This document shows positions 53,263 through 61,357 of a stretch of DNA of 64,000 nucleotides, one piece after another. How positions within the stretch are numbered: the first letter of the stretch is position 1; each line of letters starts with the position of its first letter. Below the pieces are notes generated by a model. That model made no database searches. It worked only from the letters and a program-made list of their open reading frames with translations, and had not been told where the DNA came from. Source of the stretch: Phytopseudomonas straminea (lineage in GTDB: Bacteria; Pseudomonadota; Gammaproteobacteria; Pseudomonadales; Pseudomonadaceae); the NCBI RefSeq assembly GCF_900112645.1, contig NZ_FOMO01000004.1, positions 484,418 through 548,417 on the forward strand, given 5' to 3'. The translations under genes were made by a program, and so were the position numbers.

Positions 53263-54204
53263 TCAAACCCATCCCGCCCACTGCAACAGCAACAACCCGA
53301 CGTTGGTGGTGACCACCGCGGCCAGCGTAGTGATCACGATGATAGCTGCGGCCAGCTGGTAGTTACCATTCACCGCCCGGGCCATGACGAAGCTCGACGC
53401 TGCCGTTGGGCTGCCCAGATAGAGGAACAGGATCGCCAGGTCGGCGCCGCGGAAGCCCAGAGCCCAGGCGCCGATGGTCGCCAGAAATGGCAGCCAGACC
53501 ATCTTCATCAGGCTGGAGCTGACCGCCATGGCGCTGCTCTCGCGCAGCGAGGCCAGGGACAGCGTGCCGCCGATGCAGATCAGTGCGAGCGGCAGGGTCA
53601 TCTGCGCGAAGTACTCGGCGGAGACCATGGTCCAGTGCGGCAGCGGCACCTTCCAGTAGGCGACGGGAATGGCCGATAGCACGCCGATGATCAGCGGGTT
53701 GGTGAAAATGCTCTTGCACAGCGACCAGGGGTCGGCCTTCATGCCTGGCGCGTAGATGTTCAACACGATGGCCGACAGCACGTTGTAGCAGAGGATCACG
53801 ATACCACCGAGCACCGCGCCTACCGACAGGCCATAGTCGCCGAACATGCTGGTGGCCAGAGCCAGGCCAACGATGCCGTTATTGCCGCGAAACGCACCCT
53901 GGGTATAGATGCCGCGGTCTACCTTCGGGCAACGCCAGATCGACCACAACCAGGCCAGGGCGAAGCTCGCCACGGTAGCGAATACGAAGTAGCCGATCAG
54001 CGCAGGTTGCAGCGCGGTGCTCAGGTCCGCCTGGACGATGCTGATGAACAGCAGCGTCGGCATGGTGCCGCGAAACACCAGGGACGAGGCGGTATCGATG
54101 AAGGGGTCGTCGATCCAGCGCAACCGCTTGAGCAGCACGCCGAGAAACAGCATGGCGAAGACGGGGGCGGTGATCGCCAGTGTCTGCTGGACTACAGCGA
54201 GCAT
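53263..54204 (-). CDS. AEC-family permease
   Basis: Inner-membrane carrier of the auxin-efflux-carrier/malonate family; 313 residues with about ten helices in two inverted halves. Visible segments are LAITAPVFAMLFLGVLL, the NNGIVGLALATSMFG loop, PLALICIGGTLSLA and SPTAASSFVMARAV. Such proteins export or import small organic acids; the substrate is unknown. The start at 54204 (MLAVVQQTLAI) gives the family N-terminus; the ATG at 54231 is nine codons longer and neither has a clear ribosome-binding site. It lies between mag and roxR, on the same strand as both; its link to either is unclear. Confidence 0.85.
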   Translation of the reverse strand: MLAVVQQTLAITAPVFAMLFLGVLLKRLRWIDDPFIDTASSLVFRGTMPTLLFISIVQADLSTALQPALIGYFVFATVASFALAWLWSIWRCPKVDRGIYTQGAFRGNNGIVGLALATSMFGDYGLSVGAVLGGIVILCYNVLSAIVLNIYAPGMKADPWSLCKSIFTNPLIIGVLSAIPVAYWKVPLPHWTMVSAEYFAQMTLPLALICIGGTLSLASLRESSAMAVSSSLMKMVWLPFLATIGAWALGFRGADLAILFLYLGSPTAASSFVMARAVNGNYQLAAAIIVITTLAAVVTTNVGLLLLQWAGWV

Positions 54205-54349
54205 GGAGGTTCCGAAGGGTGAAGAGGCCATGGAAAGCGCCGACGCGCCTGCGCTCAGGCACGTCGATAGGCTGCTAATGATAGCAAGGCTTCAGCCCCC
54301 CGGGCGGGCGCTTGTCAGGGCGCGCCGCTCGCAAGCAATGCGACTGACC

Positions 54350-54910
54350 TCAGCGGCGAACCGGGCGCTTCTGCAGTTTGCGCTGCAGGGTACGGCGGTG
54401 CATACCCAGGGCGCGGGCGGTCGCCGAAATGTTGCCCTCATGCTCGGTCAGCACGCGCTGGATGTGCTCCCACTGCAAGCGATCCACCGACATGGGGTTT
54501 TCCGGCACCAGGGTGTCGAGATCGGCGTGCTGGGTCAGCAGTGCGGCAAGCACGTCATCGGCATCGGCAGGCTTGCACAGGTAGTTGCAGGCGCCACGCT
54601 TGATGGCTTCCACGGCGGTGGCGATGCTCGAATAGCCGGTGAGGATCACCACGCGCATCTCGGCATCCAGCTCCAGCAGCTTGGGCAGCAGCACCAGGCC
54701 GGAATCGCCTTCCATCTTCAGGTCGAGCACGGCGTAATCGGGCAGGTCCTGGGCGGCCAGTGCCAGGCCTTCCTCGGCGGAAGCGGCGGTGGACACGCGC
54801 AGCCCACGGCTGCTCATGGCGCGCGCCATCACGCGAGTGAAGGTGGGGTCGTCGTCGACCAGCAGCAGGTGGGGCTGTTCTTCGCTTTCCAGCAGCGTTT
54901 CGTCACTCAT
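54350..54910 (-). CDS. roxR: Redox response regulator RoxR (PrrA/RegA family)
   Basis: Response regulator paired with RoxS; in pseudomonads it controls cyanide-insensitive oxidase and other respiratory genes. The 186-residue protein has a receiver domain with phosphoacceptor Asp63 (YAVLDLKMEGDSG), acidic pair VDDD and Lys near LCKPAD, and a short Fis-type helix-turn-helix (EGNISATARALGMHRRTLQRKL) at the C-terminus, as in RegA/PrrA. Transcribed after roxS with 72 bases between them. Confidence 0.94.
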   Translation of the reverse strand: MSDETLLESEEQPHLLLVDDDPTFTRVMARAMSSRGLRVSTAASAEEGLALAAQDLPDYAVLDLKMEGDSGLVLLPKLLELDAEMRVVILTGYSSIATAVEAIKRGACNYLCKPADADDVLAALLTQHADLDTLVPENPMSVDRLQWEHIQRVLTEHEGNISATARALGMHRRTLQRKLQKRPVRR

Positions 54911-54982
54911 GGTTCACTCCTCAATACATGCTCGCGGTCTGCCGGCTCGGCAGTGCGCTGCATCGACAAACCTGCGCCAGGC

Positions 54983-56242
54983 TCACACCCGGGCGTAGGC
55001 GCGCGGCAACTTGAGCTCGGTGAGCGTGCCGCCTTCTTCATGGTTATACAGCTTCACCGTGCCGCCGGCGCGGGTCACGCTGGCCTGGCTGAGAAACAGG
55101 CCGAGGCCGAAGCCCTTGCCTTTGCCCTTGGTGGTGAAGAACGGCCGGCCCAACTGCTCGGCGATAGCCAAGGGTACACCGGCGCCGTAGTCACGGATGC
55201 TCAGGCGTACCCACTGGTGATCCCAGTCCAGGCTGATTTCCAGGTTGTCCGGGCAGGCATCGGCGGCGTTGTTGAGCAGGTTGAGCAGCGCCTGAGTGAG
55301 GTCGGCCGGCGGCATCAGCTGCGGCGACTTGCCCACACCCAGGCACTCGTAACGGTAGCTGGCTTCCGGGCGCATCAGGTGCCAGCGGTTTAGGGTGGTT
55401 TCCAGCCAGCTGACCGCCGGCATTTCCACCACGGCCTGGCGACGGTCCGCCTCGGCGGCGCGCACCAGGTGCTGCAAGGTTTCCTTGCACAGCTTGACCT
55501 GCTCCTGCAGCAGCGCCAGGTCCTCCTGCAGCAGCGGATTCTGGTGCTCGCGGCGCAGCTCCTTGATCAGCACGCTCATGGTTGCCAGCGGCGTGCCCAG
55601 CTCGTGGGCGGCGCCGGCAGCCTGGGTGGCGACGGCCAGCAACTGCTGGTCACGCATGCCCTCCTCGCGGCGCTCGGCGCGCAGTTTTTCCTGCTGGCGC
55701 AGTTCCTCGGCCATCTTGGCGACGAAGAAGGTGATCAGCCCCGCCGCCAGGGCGAAGCTCAGCCACATGCCGTACACCAGCAGGCTCTCGCGTGGCCCCA
55801 CGGGCAGTTGCAGCGGGTGCGACCAGACCAGCAGCAGCGTGTAGGACGCCAGCGCCATGCCGCCGAGAATCATGGTGAACAGCCATGGCAGCGTCGCGGC
55901 GGCGATGGTCAGCGGCACCAGGTAATAGGACACGAAGGGGTTGGTGGAGCCGCCCGAGTAATACAGCAGCACGCTGTGGATGATCAGGTCGAAGCCCAGG
56001 TGAATGGCGTACTCGGCCTCGGTAACCGGCCAGGGCCCGCGCAAGCGCAGCGCCGTCAGCAGGAAAAGCACCAGGGACGCGCCCAGGGTGATGCTCAGCT
56101 GCAGCCAGGGCAGCGGCAACAGATCGGATTTATACGCCAGGCCAACCGAACCGGCTTGCGCGGCCAGCACCAGGAGGCGAATCAGGGTCAGCCGCCAGAG
56201 GTTCTGGCGACTGGCGGACAACAACTGAACAGGGGCCAGCAT
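54983..56242 (-). CDS. roxS: Redox sensor histidine kinase RoxS (RegB/PrrB family)
   Basis: Membrane histidine kinase with six N-terminal helices. The quinone-binding heptapeptide of the RegB family is seen as GGSTNPF (97-103). The H-box AAGAAHELGTPLATMSVL carries His213. ATP-binding motifs LLNNAADA, DYGAGVPLAIA and GKGKGFGLGLFLS follow. 419 residues. GGAGAG precedes the ATG at 56242; the frame is open further upstream without family similarity. It probably senses quinone redox state and phosphorylates RoxR. Confidence 0.94.
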   Translation of the reverse strand: MLAPVQLLSASRQNLWRLTLIRLLVLAAQAGSVGLAYKSDLLPLPWLQLSITLGASLVLFLLTALRLRGPWPVTEAEYAIHLGFDLIIHSVLLYYSGGSTNPFVSYYLVPLTIAAATLPWLFTMILGGMALASYTLLLVWSHPLQLPVGPRESLLVYGMWLSFALAAGLITFFVAKMAEELRQQEKLRAERREEGMRDQQLLAVATQAAGAAHELGTPLATMSVLIKELRREHQNPLLQEDLALLQEQVKLCKETLQHLVRAAEADRRQAVVEMPAVSWLETTLNRWHLMRPEASYRYECLGVGKSPQLMPPADLTQALLNLLNNAADACPDNLEISLDWDHQWVRLSIRDYGAGVPLAIAEQLGRPFFTTKGKGKGFGLGLFLSQASVTRAGGTVKLYNHEEGGTLTELKLPRAYARV

Positions 56243-56710
56243 CAACTCTCCTAAAGGCTCATGGCGAGCCCGGCGAGTATAACCAAGGCCACCTGCCGGC
56301 TGATGCGGCAACGCGCCGCAGCAGCCCAGGCGGCAGGCTCGATTGCATCGTCATGCACGTGCGCACGCGCAAGTCATGAGGTACAGCTCGCTGCCCTCAA
56401 CTGCACTGGGACAGGAATAGCACTACGCCACACGTCATCGTACGACAGGGCTAAATCACGGTTTTTCGCGGCAGGTTCCCGCCTATACCGCGCGACAAAA
56501 CCGAGCAAAAACGCACGTCAAAACGGTTAAAAACCCGAAAATCAGCGCCAAACTCCTTTTTAGTTATAAAAATAAAACTCAATATTCACATATTTATGTT
56601 GTATGACAACATATTTCTTGAGAGCGTATATATGTAACAAATTGTCTCAGATCGCTCACGAAAGCAGCCCTGAACAATCACCAGTCTCCAAGAATAATTC
56701 AGGTGAAATA
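56243..56710. other. Gap between roxS and the MFS gene
   Basis: The left half is G+C-rich and shows no ORF I can support; the right half (about 56550-56660) is strongly A+T-rich and holds the GntR operator and presumably the MFS promoter. Confidence 0.7.
56595..56613. promoter_or_regulatory. GntR/FCD-type operator before the MFS gene
   Basis: TATGTTGT-ATG-ACAACATA is a perfect inverted repeat; its core TTGTATGACAA (56599-56609) matches the FadR-subfamily pattern TnGTnnnACnA. It lies in A+T-rich DNA about 100 bases before the MFS start. No GntR gene is in the window, so a regulator encoded elsewhere is implied. Confidence 0.75.
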
Positions 56711-58012
56711 ATGAGAATAAAAGGTATCCGGTGGTGGATGGTCAGCCTGGTCACTGCCGGCCTGGTCATCAACTACCTCGCTCGCAACACCCTGTCGGTC
56801 GCCGCCCCTACGCTGATGACCGACCTCGCCATCAGCACCGAGCAATACGCCAAGATCGTCGCCGCCTGGCAGATCTGCTACGCCCTCATGCAGCCCATTG
56901 CTGGCTGGGTCATCGACTTCATCGGCACCAAACTGGGTTTCGCGGTGTTCGCCATTGGCTGGTCCATCGCCTGCGCATCTGCCGCGCTGGCTACCGACTG
57001 GAAGAGCATGGCGTTCATGCGCGGTCTGCTCGGCATCACCGAAGCAGCCGGCCTACCGGCTGGCGTAAAGGCCACCACCGAATGGTTCCCGGCCAAGGAG
57101 CGCTCGGTGGCCATCGGCTGGTTCAACATCGGCTCCTCCCTTGGCGCGCTGCTGGCGCCACCCCTGGTGGTCTGGGCGATCCTGCACAGCGGCTGGCAGC
57201 TGGCGTTTCTGATCGTCGGCGGCTCGGGCCTGGTGTGGACGCTGCTGTGGGCCTGGCTCTACAAGCACCCGCGTGACCAGAGGCGCCTGGGCGACGAAGA
57301 GCGCGACTACATCCTTTCTGGTCAGGAAGCCCACCTGCACAGCGAGAAGCGTGAGAAAGGCGCCTGGAAAGGCATCTTCAAGGTGCGCAACTTCTATGCA
57401 ATCGCCGCCGCGCGGGTGCTGTCCGAACCGGCCTGGCAGACCTTCAACGCCTGGATTCCGCTGTACCTGATGACCGAGCGGCACATGAACATCAAGGAAA
57501 TCGCCATGTTCGCCTGGCTGCCCTTCCTTGCCGCCGACATCGGCTGCGTGCTCGGCGGCTACCTGAGCCCGTTCTTCCACCGCTACTGCAAGGTATCGCT
57601 GTTCACCTCGCGCAAGATGGTGCTGCTGTTCGGCGCCAGCTGCATGATCGGCCCGGCCTGCATCGGCCTGGTGGAAAGCCCGTACACGGCGATTCTGTTG
57701 CTGTGCATCGGCGGTTTCGCGCACCAGACGCTGTCCGGCGCGCTCTACTCGATCACCTCCGACTCCTTCAAGAAAGATCAGGTGGCCACTGCTACCGGCC
57801 TGGGCGGCATGTGCGGCTACCTGGGCGCTGCAGCCTTCACCCTGGTGTTCGGCGTGCTGGTCACCCAGATCGGCTACAGCCCGCTGTTCGTGGTACTGGC
57901 GATCTTCGATATCGTCGCTGCCATTCTGGTCTGGACCGTCGCCCGCGAACGGCATGACACCGGAGCGCCGGCGCCCACCCCGCTGCCTGACGCCCACGTC
58001 ACTCCCGCCTGA
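56711..58012 (+). CDS. MFS transporter, anion:cation symporter (hexuronate-like) family
   Basis: 433-residue major facilitator with about twelve helices. Family-typical parts are WWMVSLVTAGLVINYLARNTL, the GWVIDFIGTKLG loop-2 motif, GITEAAGLPAGVKATTEWFP and YSITSDSF. It resembles ExuT/GudP-type carriers for sugar acids; the exact substrate cannot be told. The ATG at 56711 follows AGGTGA. A longer frame begins within the GntR operator and is rejected. The upstream operator implies induction by a sugar acid or its breakdown product. It is alone, with no catabolic genes beside it. Confidence 0.87.
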   Translation: MRIKGIRWWMVSLVTAGLVINYLARNTLSVAAPTLMTDLAISTEQYAKIVAAWQICYALMQPIAGWVIDFIGTKLGFAVFAIGWSIACASAALATDWKSMAFMRGLLGITEAAGLPAGVKATTEWFPAKERSVAIGWFNIGSSLGALLAPPLVVWAILHSGWQLAFLIVGGSGLVWTLLWAWLYKHPRDQRRLGDEERDYILSGQEAHLHSEKREKGAWKGIFKVRNFYAIAAARVLSEPAWQTFNAWIPLYLMTERHMNIKEIAMFAWLPFLAADIGCVLGGYLSPFFHRYCKVSLFTSRKMVLLFGASCMIGPACIGLVESPYTAILLLCIGGFAHQTLSGALYSITSDSFKKDQVATATGLGGMCGYLGAAAFTLVFGVLVTQIGYSPLFVVLAIFDIVAAILVWTVARERHDTGAPAPTPLPDAHVTPA

Positions 58013-58191
58013 CCGCACACCACGCCCGGCACTGGCTGGGCGTGGTTCCCCGCTGCGCCGTCTACTGTCTGAAAAGCGCTGTCTACCTGCCCTGCAAAAA
58101 AATTTGCCGAACCTTGACCCGGTTACCCGATGTCCTTCGTCTACCTTGATGAACGCGGCAGCCAGCCGCACGTAACCGAAAAGGAATCGCC

Positions 58192-58896
58192 ATGCTGCCA
58201 CTGTCCCGCCTCGCCACCGCACTGGCCTTCACCACCGCCGGCCTGCTGAGCATCGCCGCGCACGCCGAAGAGCCGCGCTACAACCAGATTTCCCTGAGCA
58301 CCCAGGTCAGCCATGAAGTGGCCCACGACCTGATGCAGGTCACCCTGTACACCGAAGCCCAGCAAAAGGACCCGGCGGCACTGGCCGCCGAGATCACCCG
58401 CACCCTCAATGCAGGCCTGACCCAGGCCCGCGGCGTGAAGGGCGTGACAGTTTCCCAGGGCAGCCGCAACAGCTACCCGGTATACAGCGAGAAAGGTGAA
58501 GAAATCAGCGCCTGGCGCGAGCGTGCCGAAATCCGCCTGGAAAGCGCCGACTTCGCCGCCCTCTCCAAGCTCACCGGCGAGATGCTGAAAACCCTGAAGA
58601 TGGGCGGCATGAGCTTCAGCATTGCCGACGCCACCCGCAAGAAGGAAGAAGACGCGCTGATCAAGGACGCCGTCGCGGCCTTCAAGGAGCGCGCCCAGCT
58701 GACCACCGAAGCCCTGGGCGGCAAGAGCTACAAGCTGGTCAGCCTGAACCTCAACAGCGGCGGCTTCGTACGTCCACCGATGCGCATGGAGGCCATGAAG
58801 GCCTCGGCGTTTTCCGACAGCGCAACGCCAGAGGTCGAAGCCGGTACCAGCCAGGTGACCATGAACGCCGACGGCGTGATCGAGGTACAGCTGTAA
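58192..58896 (+). CDS. SIMPL-domain (DUF541) periplasmic protein
   Basis: 234-residue exported protein with signal peptide (LAFTTAGLLSIAAHA-EE) and a SIMPL domain (RYNQISLSTQVSHEVAHDLMQ, QARGVKGVTVSQGSRNSYP, ALGGKSYKLVSLNLNS). Relatives (E. coli YggE) lower oxidative damage in an unknown manner and some form large periplasmic assemblies. Followed by a strong terminator. It lies alone between the MFS gene and the first DppA-like gene. Confidence 0.88.
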   Translation: MLPLSRLATALAFTTAGLLSIAAHAEEPRYNQISLSTQVSHEVAHDLMQVTLYTEAQQKDPAALAAEITRTLNAGLTQARGVKGVTVSQGSRNSYPVYSEKGEEISAWRERAEIRLESADFAALSKLTGEMLKTLKMGGMSFSIADATRKKEEDALIKDAVAAFKERAQLTTEALGGKSYKLVSLNLNSGGFVRPPMRMEAMKASAFSDSATPEVEAGTSQVTMNADGVIEVQL

Positions 58897-58914
58897 TCCG
58901 CCTGCCGGCGTCAC

Positions 58915-58957
58915 AAAAGAGGAGGTTGCGAGCGTGCTCGCAACCTCCTCTTTTTTT
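58915..58957 (+). terminator. Strong terminator after the SIMPL gene
   Basis: GAGGAGGTTGCGAGC and GCTCGCAACCTCCTC form a perfect 15-base-pair stem with a two-base loop, preceded by A4 and followed by T7. Confidence 0.95.
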
Positions 58958-59093
58958 GCCCGGCGCTTTTCGGCACAGCCCGTGCATAGGCTGAAACAAG
59001 GTCTAGGCTCAAGGCAGGCTCGTCACCATCCGACACGCCACGCTTCAACGCAGCAGACCCCTCAGGAAAAATCACAACAGACATGAGGTAACC

Positions 59094-60692
59094 ATGCACA
59101 AGAACGCCTTTATTCAGGCTTTTGTCGTCGCCGGCCTGATAGCCAGCGCCCCCTTCGCACAGGCAGCCGGCAATCTGGTGTACTGCTCCGAAGGCAGCCC
59201 CGCGGGCTTCGACCCGGGGCTCTACACCACCGGCACCGATTTCGATGCCGCAGCGGAAACCGTCTTCAACCGCCTCTCGCAGTTCGAGCGTGGTGGCACC
59301 TCGGTGATGCCGGGCCTGGCGGAGAAGTGGGACATCAGCGATGACGGCCTCACCTACACCTTCCACCTGCGTAAAGGCGTGAAATTCCACACCACCGACT
59401 ACTTCAAGCCGAGCCGCGAATTCAACGCCGACGACGTGCTGTTTACCTTCAACCGCATGCTCAACAAGGACGACCCGTTCCGTAAGGCCTACCCCACCGA
59501 GTTCCCGTACTTCACCGACATGGGCATGGACAAGAACATCGCCAAGCTCGAAAAGGTCGACGAACACACGGTGCGCTTCACCCTCAACACGGTCGACGCC
59601 GCCTTCATCCAGAACATGGCCATGAGCTTCGCCTCGATCCACTCCGCCGAATACGCCGCCCAGCTGCTCAAGGCCGGCAAGGCATCGGAAATCAACCAGA
59701 AGCCCATTGGCACAGGCCCGTTCGTGTTCAGCCGGTACCAGAAGGACGCGCAGATCCGCTACAAGGGCAACAAGGAATACTGGAACCCGGATGACGTGAA
59801 GATCGACAACCTGATCTTCGCCATCAATACCGACCCGTCGGTGCGCATGCAGAAACTGCGTGCTGGCGAGTGCCACGTCAGCGTTTACCCGCGCCCCGCC
59901 GACCTGGAAACCCTGAAGAAGGATCCCAAGCTGCAGATGCCTGATCAGGCTGGTTTCAACGTCGGCTACCTGGCCTACAACACCGAGCACAAGCCGCTGG
60001 ACAAGCTGGAAGTGCGCCAGGCGCTGGACATGGCGATCAACAAGCCGGCGATCATCAATGCCGTGTACCAGGGCGCCGGCCAGGTGGCGGTCAACGGCAT
60101 GCCGCCGACCCAGTGGTCCTATGACGACACCATCAAGGACACCCCCTACAACCCGGAAAAGGCCAAGGAGCTGCTCAAGGCCGCCGGCGTGAAGGAAGGC
60201 ACCGAGATCACCCTGTGGGCCATGCCGGTGCAGCGCCCGTACAACCCCAACGCCAAGCTGATGGCCGAGATGCTTCAGGCCGACTGGGCCAAGGTCGGCA
60301 TCAAGGCACGCATCGTCAGCTACGAGTGGGGCGAGTACAACAAACGCGCCAAGGCCGGCGAGCACGACACCCTGCTGATCGGCTGGACCGGCGACAACGG
60401 TGACCCCGACAACTGGCTGGGCGTGCTGTACGGCTGCGACTCCATTGGCGGCAACAACTACAGCCGCCTGTGCAACAAGGAGTTCGACGCGCTGATCAAG
60501 AAAGCCAAGGCGATCAACGACCGCGACGAGCGTACCGCGCTCTACAAGCAGGCCCAGCAGCTGCTCAAGGCCGACGTGCAGAACACGCCAATCGCCCACT
60601 CCACGGTGTACCAGCCGATGAGCACCCGGGTGAAGGACTTCAAGATCAGCCCGTTCGGCCTGAACTCCTTCTACGGTGTGAGTATCGAGTAA
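59094..60692 (+). CDS. Dipeptide ABC transporter binding protein (DppA-like, copy 1)
   Basis: Periplasmic solute-binding protein of the SBP_bac_5 family, 532 residues, signal AGLIASAPFAQA-AG. Typical are NLVYCSEGSPAGFDPGLYTT, KGVKFHTTDYFKPSREFNAD and IGWTGDNGDPDNWLGVLYGC, as in DppA. In P. aeruginosa the matching genes are dppA1/dppA2, whose permease genes dppBCDF lie farther right; none is inside this window. A hairpin terminator follows. The second copy downstream is the same length, similar throughout but clearly diverged. Confidence 0.92.
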   Translation: MHKNAFIQAFVVAGLIASAPFAQAAGNLVYCSEGSPAGFDPGLYTTGTDFDAAAETVFNRLSQFERGGTSVMPGLAEKWDISDDGLTYTFHLRKGVKFHTTDYFKPSREFNADDVLFTFNRMLNKDDPFRKAYPTEFPYFTDMGMDKNIAKLEKVDEHTVRFTLNTVDAAFIQNMAMSFASIHSAEYAAQLLKAGKASEINQKPIGTGPFVFSRYQKDAQIRYKGNKEYWNPDDVKIDNLIFAINTDPSVRMQKLRAGECHVSVYPRPADLETLKKDPKLQMPDQAGFNVGYLAYNTEHKPLDKLEVRQALDMAINKPAIINAVYQGAGQVAVNGMPPTQWSYDDTIKDTPYNPEKAKELLKAAGVKEGTEITLWAMPVQRPYNPNAKLMAEMLQADWAKVGIKARIVSYEWGEYNKRAKAGEHDTLLIGWTGDNGDPDNWLGVLYGCDSIGGNNYSRLCNKEFDALIKKAKAINDRDERTALYKQAQQLLKADVQNTPIAHSTVYQPMSTRVKDFKISPFGLNSFYGVSIE

Positions 60693-60709
60693 TCCCTGCA
60701 GCGTGAATG

Positions 60710-60739
60710 AAAACGCCCGGCCAATCGGCCGGGCGTTTT
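60710..60739 (+). terminator. Terminator after DppA-like copy 1
   Basis: AAAACGCCCGGCC-AATC-GGCCGGGCGTTTT: nine GC-rich pairs plus A4/T4 flanks, 18 bases after the stop. Confidence 0.9.
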
Positions 60740-60772
60740 CGTTTCCGGGAGCCTGTGATCTTGCAGATCGAC

Positions 60773-61075
60773 TTCAGCGCGTTGCCTGCAAAAGGTGAGA
60801 GCGGCCAATGAATGCGTGGCTTTGTAGGAGGGGCTTCAGCCCCGAGCTCTTTGTTTGCCTTGATAAAAAGCTCGCGGCTAAAGCCACTCCTACCAGATCG
60901 CCCGATGTCCGCTTTTGCCTTTCATATCGCCCAGAAATCGGCTCCAGGGACGCTTCAGGCATTCAACCCGAATGGATCATCCACCGAGTGGCTGGGCTGG
61001 GTAAACCAGCACGGGCCTTCGACCGTCATATAGAAGTGATCTTCCAGGCGGACGCCGAACTCACCCGGCACGCAG
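60773..61075. repeat. Direct repeat copy 1 (intergenic plus M24 3' end)
   Basis: About 300 bases that recur at 63041-63344 with roughly 17 differences by eye. It includes the REP-like hairpin and the last ~120 bases of the M24 peptidase gene. See the pseudogene and finding entries. Confidence 0.9.
60824..60893. repeat. REP-like inverted repeat, copy 1
   Basis: GTAGGAGGGGCTTCAGCCCC...GGCTAAAGCCACTCCTAC: imperfect arms around AGCTC...AAAGCTCG, a common Pseudomonas extragenic palindrome. A near-identical copy is at 63092-63161. Confidence 0.8.
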
Positions 61076-61100
61076 GCCAGCGGCGTGTCGTCACGCGCCA
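60955..61100 (-). pseudogene. Remnant of the M24 peptidase 3' end
   Basis: Minus-strand translation reads ...DDTPLA-CVPGEFGVRLEDHF, YMTVEGPCWFTQPSHSVDD and PFGLNA, matching the C-terminus of the intact gene at 63224-64000. Eleven residues holding the metal-ligand FSNEP are deleted in frame (33 bases), Arg and Ala became Cys and Val, and everything upstream of GDDTPLA is unrelated. No start is available. It is a dead fragment left by duplication. Confidence 0.85.
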
Positions 61101-61357
61101 ACGAAAGCGGGTGCTGAGCCAGCCCATCACGGGGTTCGCGACTATGCGCAAATAAGCAGGCTCGCCACCACTAAAGCGGCAAGCACTGGCCGGCACCAGA
61201 CAGAGCCCGTGAGCGCGATCCAGTACGGCATCGCATAGGCAATGGGAAAAGGATCGCAAACGGGTTATTAGCAGCAAACCAGATGATCTTGTAGAAAAAA
61301 TCCAGAGTGCGGCATGCTCCATCGACACACCGATTCACACCTGTCGACAGGACATTC

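Larger units (their letters stand above)
60693..61357. other. Gap between the two DppA-like genes
   Basis: Holds, in order, the copy-1 terminator, the REP-like palindrome, the M24 remnant and about 250 bases with no ORF I can support; the last part should contain the copy-2 promoter. Confidence 0.8.

Noticed and set aside
56603..56710. 36-residue N-terminal extension of the MFS protein
   Set aside because: It would start inside the operator, lacks a ribosome-binding site and is not part of a membrane-carrier N-terminus; ATG 56711 has AGGTGA before it.
61026..61328. 100-residue minus-strand ORF between the dppA copies
   Set aside because: It is in a different frame from the M24 remnant, has no similarity I recognise, and overlaps decayed DNA.
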